From: Pseudomonas fragi
GTDB lineage: Bacteria > Pseudomonadota > Gammaproteobacteria > Pseudomonadales > Pseudomonadaceae
Assembly (NCBI RefSeq): GCF_900105835.1
Contig: NZ_LT629783.1
Span: forward strand, 1,922,001-1,986,000
DNA length: 64,000 nt
Direction of reading: 5' to 3'
The notes below the pieces were generated by a model. It did no database searches. It saw nothing but the letters and a program-made list of their open reading frames with translations, and was not told where the DNA came from. Of the stretch, positions 63,596 through 64,000 are shown one piece after another (within the stretch, counting starts at the first letter, position 1; the number at the start of each line of letters is the position of its first letter). Made by a program: the position numbers and the translations under genes.

Positions 63596-64000
63596 TCAAC
63601 CGATAATTCGTAACAGCCCGGGCAGCGCATGCATCAGCGCACTGATGGCAAACCCGATGAACATCACCCCGCACAACCGGGTGATCAGCAGCTCATGGCG
63701 CTGGTACAGCGCCCTCACATGCCCTGCCCCCACGATGCCCACCAGAATCATGTAGGCCAACGCTCCGCCGACAAAGCTCAAGGCGATCAACCAGGGCAAC
63801 ATGGCCCAGGTCAGCAGTTCTGCGCGGCTGGACAACAGTGCAGTGAACGTCGCCACCGCCACCGGATACGCCTTGGGGTTGGTCAGGCCGAAGAAAATCC
63901 CGTGGGCAAACGGTTGGCGCGCCGGGCCTTGCTGAGCACCGCTGCTGCGCTGGGCGCGAACCGCGCGCAAGCCCAGCCAGAACAGATACAGGCCGCTGAT
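63596..64000 (-). CDS. LysE/RhtB-family exporter, 5' end beyond the window
   Basis: The frame is open to the right edge, so the N-terminus is missing. The visible 134 residues hold NPKAYPVAVATFTALLSS, the typical LysE-family motif with NPK, and three hydrophobic segments, ending with LMHALPGLLRIIG. Family members export amino acids. The substrate is not known. It converges with the tRNA-Gly gene. Confidence 0.85.
   Translation of the reverse strand: MSGLYLFWLGLRAVRAQRSSGAQQGPARQPFAHGIFFGLTNPKAYPVAVATFTALLSSRAELLTWAMLPWLIALSFVGGALAYMILVGIVGAGHVRALYQRHELLITRLCGVMFIGFAISALMHALPGLLRIIG

Overview
The window is a stretch of a Pseudomonas chromosome, from the fluorescens/putida side of the genus. 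The evidence is GC-rich coding, the gts/oprB glucose-uptake cluster with gtrS-gltR-glk-edd and gap, the arcDABC operon, a GcsR-type glycine-cleavage cluster, algU-mucA-mucB-mucD next to nadB, phaG, and many REP/REPIN-type palindromes. Gene order recalls P. putida in the left half and the P. aeruginosa nadB-ung block in the right half. No rRNA, CRISPR array or insertion sequence was seen. One tRNA is present, tRNA-Gly(CCC).

Region by region. 1-15.2 kb: end of an Ig-like repeat protein, then glucose uptake and Entner-Doudoroff metabolism (mutarotase, OprB porin, GtsABCD transporter, an AP2-like protein, GtrS/GltR two-component system, Glk, Edd), with gap and mgsA divergent. Two HexR-type operators lie between edd and gap. 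15.4-20.9 kb: iron-regulated heme uptake (Fur box, ECF sigma factor, FecR anti-sigma, TonB-dependent heme receptor, heme oxygenase) and a DUF454 protein. 21-28.2 kb: anaerobic arginine fermentation, with two divergent ArcD-type antiporters around an ANR-like box, then arcA, arcB and arcC. 28.4-36.3 kb: GcsR, its likely binding sites, a sigma-54 promoter, then gcvH-gcvP-sdaA-gcvT. 36.6-41.4 kb: cold-shock protein, RDD protein, and the algU-mucA-mucB-mucD envelope-stress operon without mucC. 49.9-64 kb: ygfX/sdhE, ygfZ, HDOD protein, the tctED/tctCBA tricarboxylate system, an AbrB-type membrane protein, ung, small secreted proteins, rsuA, phaG, tRNA-Gly and a partial LysE-type exporter.

The most unusual part is 43.3-49.9 kb. 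A compact element of about 6.5 kb is inserted in the 3' end of nadB, between two perfect 23-bp att copies. It replaces the last 61 codons of nadB with its own recoded version and leaves the original 3' end stranded on the far side. All its plausible genes read leftward: a tyrosine integrase, a control region full of palindromes, an unknown helix-turn-helix-like protein, a Rha-family protein, two small unknown proteins (the second scaffold-like by position and composition), a candidate major capsid protein and a terminator. Two copies of a sequence closely matching the promoters of T7-like Pseudomonas phage gh-1 sit upstream of the two main gene blocks, yet no phage RNA polymerase is encoded here. 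My inference is a phage satellite whose genes are switched on by the RNA polymerase of an infecting T7-like helper phage.
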